A stretch of 6,476 bases of DNA from Oscillospiraceae bacterium (GTDB taxonomy: Bacteria > Bacillota > Clostridia > Oscillospirales > Ruminococcaceae). Positions 5,885 through 6,476 of this stretch are shown here, one piece after another. Within the stretch, counting starts at the first letter, position 1. The number at the start of each line of letters is the position of its first letter. The notes below the pieces were generated by a model. That model did not search any database and was not told the DNA's origin. It saw nothing but the letters and a program-made list of their open reading frames with translations. A program made the position numbers and the translations under genes. The stretch covers positions 1 to 6,476 of the forward strand of contig JAFQBO010000267.1 in the NCBI GenBank assembly GCA_017416665.1, read 5' to 3'.

Positions 5885-6475
5885 TTATAATTGAGTGTGT
5901 TTCTGAATCAAATCCCGTGCATAAATATCTGTTTTATCATATTCAATTTCAAAATAGTCAAGAATACACTTCGTATCATCCTGCATAGAAAGAAAAACAT
6001 CAAGCAGACGTTCAGGATTGTTATCCACCTGCCATTCCTTCAGTCCTTTGTAGTAGAACATTTTACACTCATCGCTTATGAAGAAAGGAACAATATCATT
6101 TGCAAGACACATTTTGAGGATAATCAGTCTGCCGATTCTTCCATTTCCGTCATAGAAAGGGTGTATCTTTTCAAACTCAGTATGAAACTCTGCGACATCA
6201 TACAGGTCAGTTTCTCGTTTTGACGAAAATTCAGAAATAAGTTTTTCCATATGAACAGCCACTTCTTCAGGATGAACTGTTTTGATTTGTCCAACCTCGT
6301 TCGGATATTTCTTATATTCACCGATCACAACATCATCATAGTCATTTTCAAGCAATCCGTTCTTCAGTAGTTTATGCAGCTGCTTTATATACATTTCCGT
6401 AATAGGTTCGTAAACGGTATCAAGTACAAAGTCAATGCACTTAAAATGATTTGCAGTTTCCAGAATATCATTCAC
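5885..6475 (-). CDS. Fic-domain protein (5' end beyond the window)
   Basis: The visible 197 codons, up to the edge, encode most of a Fic/DOC-fold protein. Fic enzymes usually transfer AMP from ATP to a hydroxyl side chain of a target protein. The active-site motif is complete: HPFYDGNGRIGR, residues 105-116 of the visible part, with catalytic H105, metal-binding D109 and phosphate-binding N111, G112, R113 and R116. The flap that positions the target is around IGEYKKYPNEVG (51-62). IKQLHKLL (30-37) and DVAEFHTEFEKI (93-104) are core helices leading into the motif. The frame has no stop before the edge; the GTG at 6473-6475 has no ribosome site and family members continue upstream, so the N-terminus, including any inhibitory helix, lies outside the window. 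It precedes the 133-residue gene by 24 bp. Toxin, housekeeping regulator or effector use cannot be separated from this fragment. Confidence 0.92.
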   Translation of the reverse strand: MNDILETANHFKCIDFVLDTVYEPITEMYIKQLHKLLKNGLLENDYDDVVIGEYKKYPNEVGQIKTVHPEEVAVHMEKLISEFSSKRETDLYDVAEFHTEFEKIHPFYDGNGRIGRLIILKMCLANDIVPFFISDECKMFYYKGLKEWQVDNNPERLLDVFLSMQDDTKCILDYFEIEYDKTDIYARDLIQKHTQL

Positions 6476-6476
6476 A

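Noticed and set aside
1..6476. A CRISPR array, rRNA or tRNA gene
   Set aside because: No regularly spaced repeats of 24-40 bp and no cloverleaf or rRNA-like conserved stretches were found on either strand by eye.

Overview
The window looks like part of a chromosome from a low-GC Gram-positive anaerobe of the class Clostridia, probably Ruminococcus-like. The reasons are the strong AGGAGG-type ribosome binding sites, textbook -35/-10 promoters with 17-bp spacers, hairpin-plus-T terminators, an AT-rich composition, and the gene types: a ComEC-like metallo-beta-lactamase lipoprotein, a small Clostridia-type XRE regulator, a Fic protein and a palindromic mini-element. The genus is inference; no rRNA or housekeeping marker is present.

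Layout, left to right. Positions 1-273 hold no convincing gene. A minus-strand gene (274-2133) encodes a 619-residue protein of unknown function made of two diverged tandem copies of one ~310-residue unit, with its own consensus promoter at 2243-2271. Next, also on the minus strand, is a secreted lipoprotein gene (2512-3684) with a complete ComEC-like metallo-beta-lactamase domain and a C-terminal His/Cys zinc-finger-like module; a strong terminator follows it. This gene is transcribed divergently from a small XRE-family regulator (3954-4232, plus strand). Their promoters lie back to back, and a partial dyad sits at the predicted start of the lipoprotein transcript. A perfect 11-bp hairpin lies in the lipoprotein leader. 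The regulator ends in a clear terminator.

The right half is read entirely from the minus strand: a Fic-domain protein cut by the window edge (5885 to edge), a 133-residue unknown protein 24 bp downstream, a 165-bp palindromic MITE-like element with TA-ended inverted repeats (5234-5398), then a RimJ/RimL-type GNAT acetyltransferase (4588-5130) ending at a candidate terminator. Fic and the 133-residue protein are probably co-transcribed. The MITE separates them from the GNAT gene and could fold in any read-through RNA.

The window looks like an accessory region of small independent units rather than one pathway. The least explained items are the duplicated 619-residue protein, the unknown partner of Fic, and the XRE/lipoprotein divergon with its leader hairpin. 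No RNA genes, CRISPR arrays or intact transposase genes were seen.
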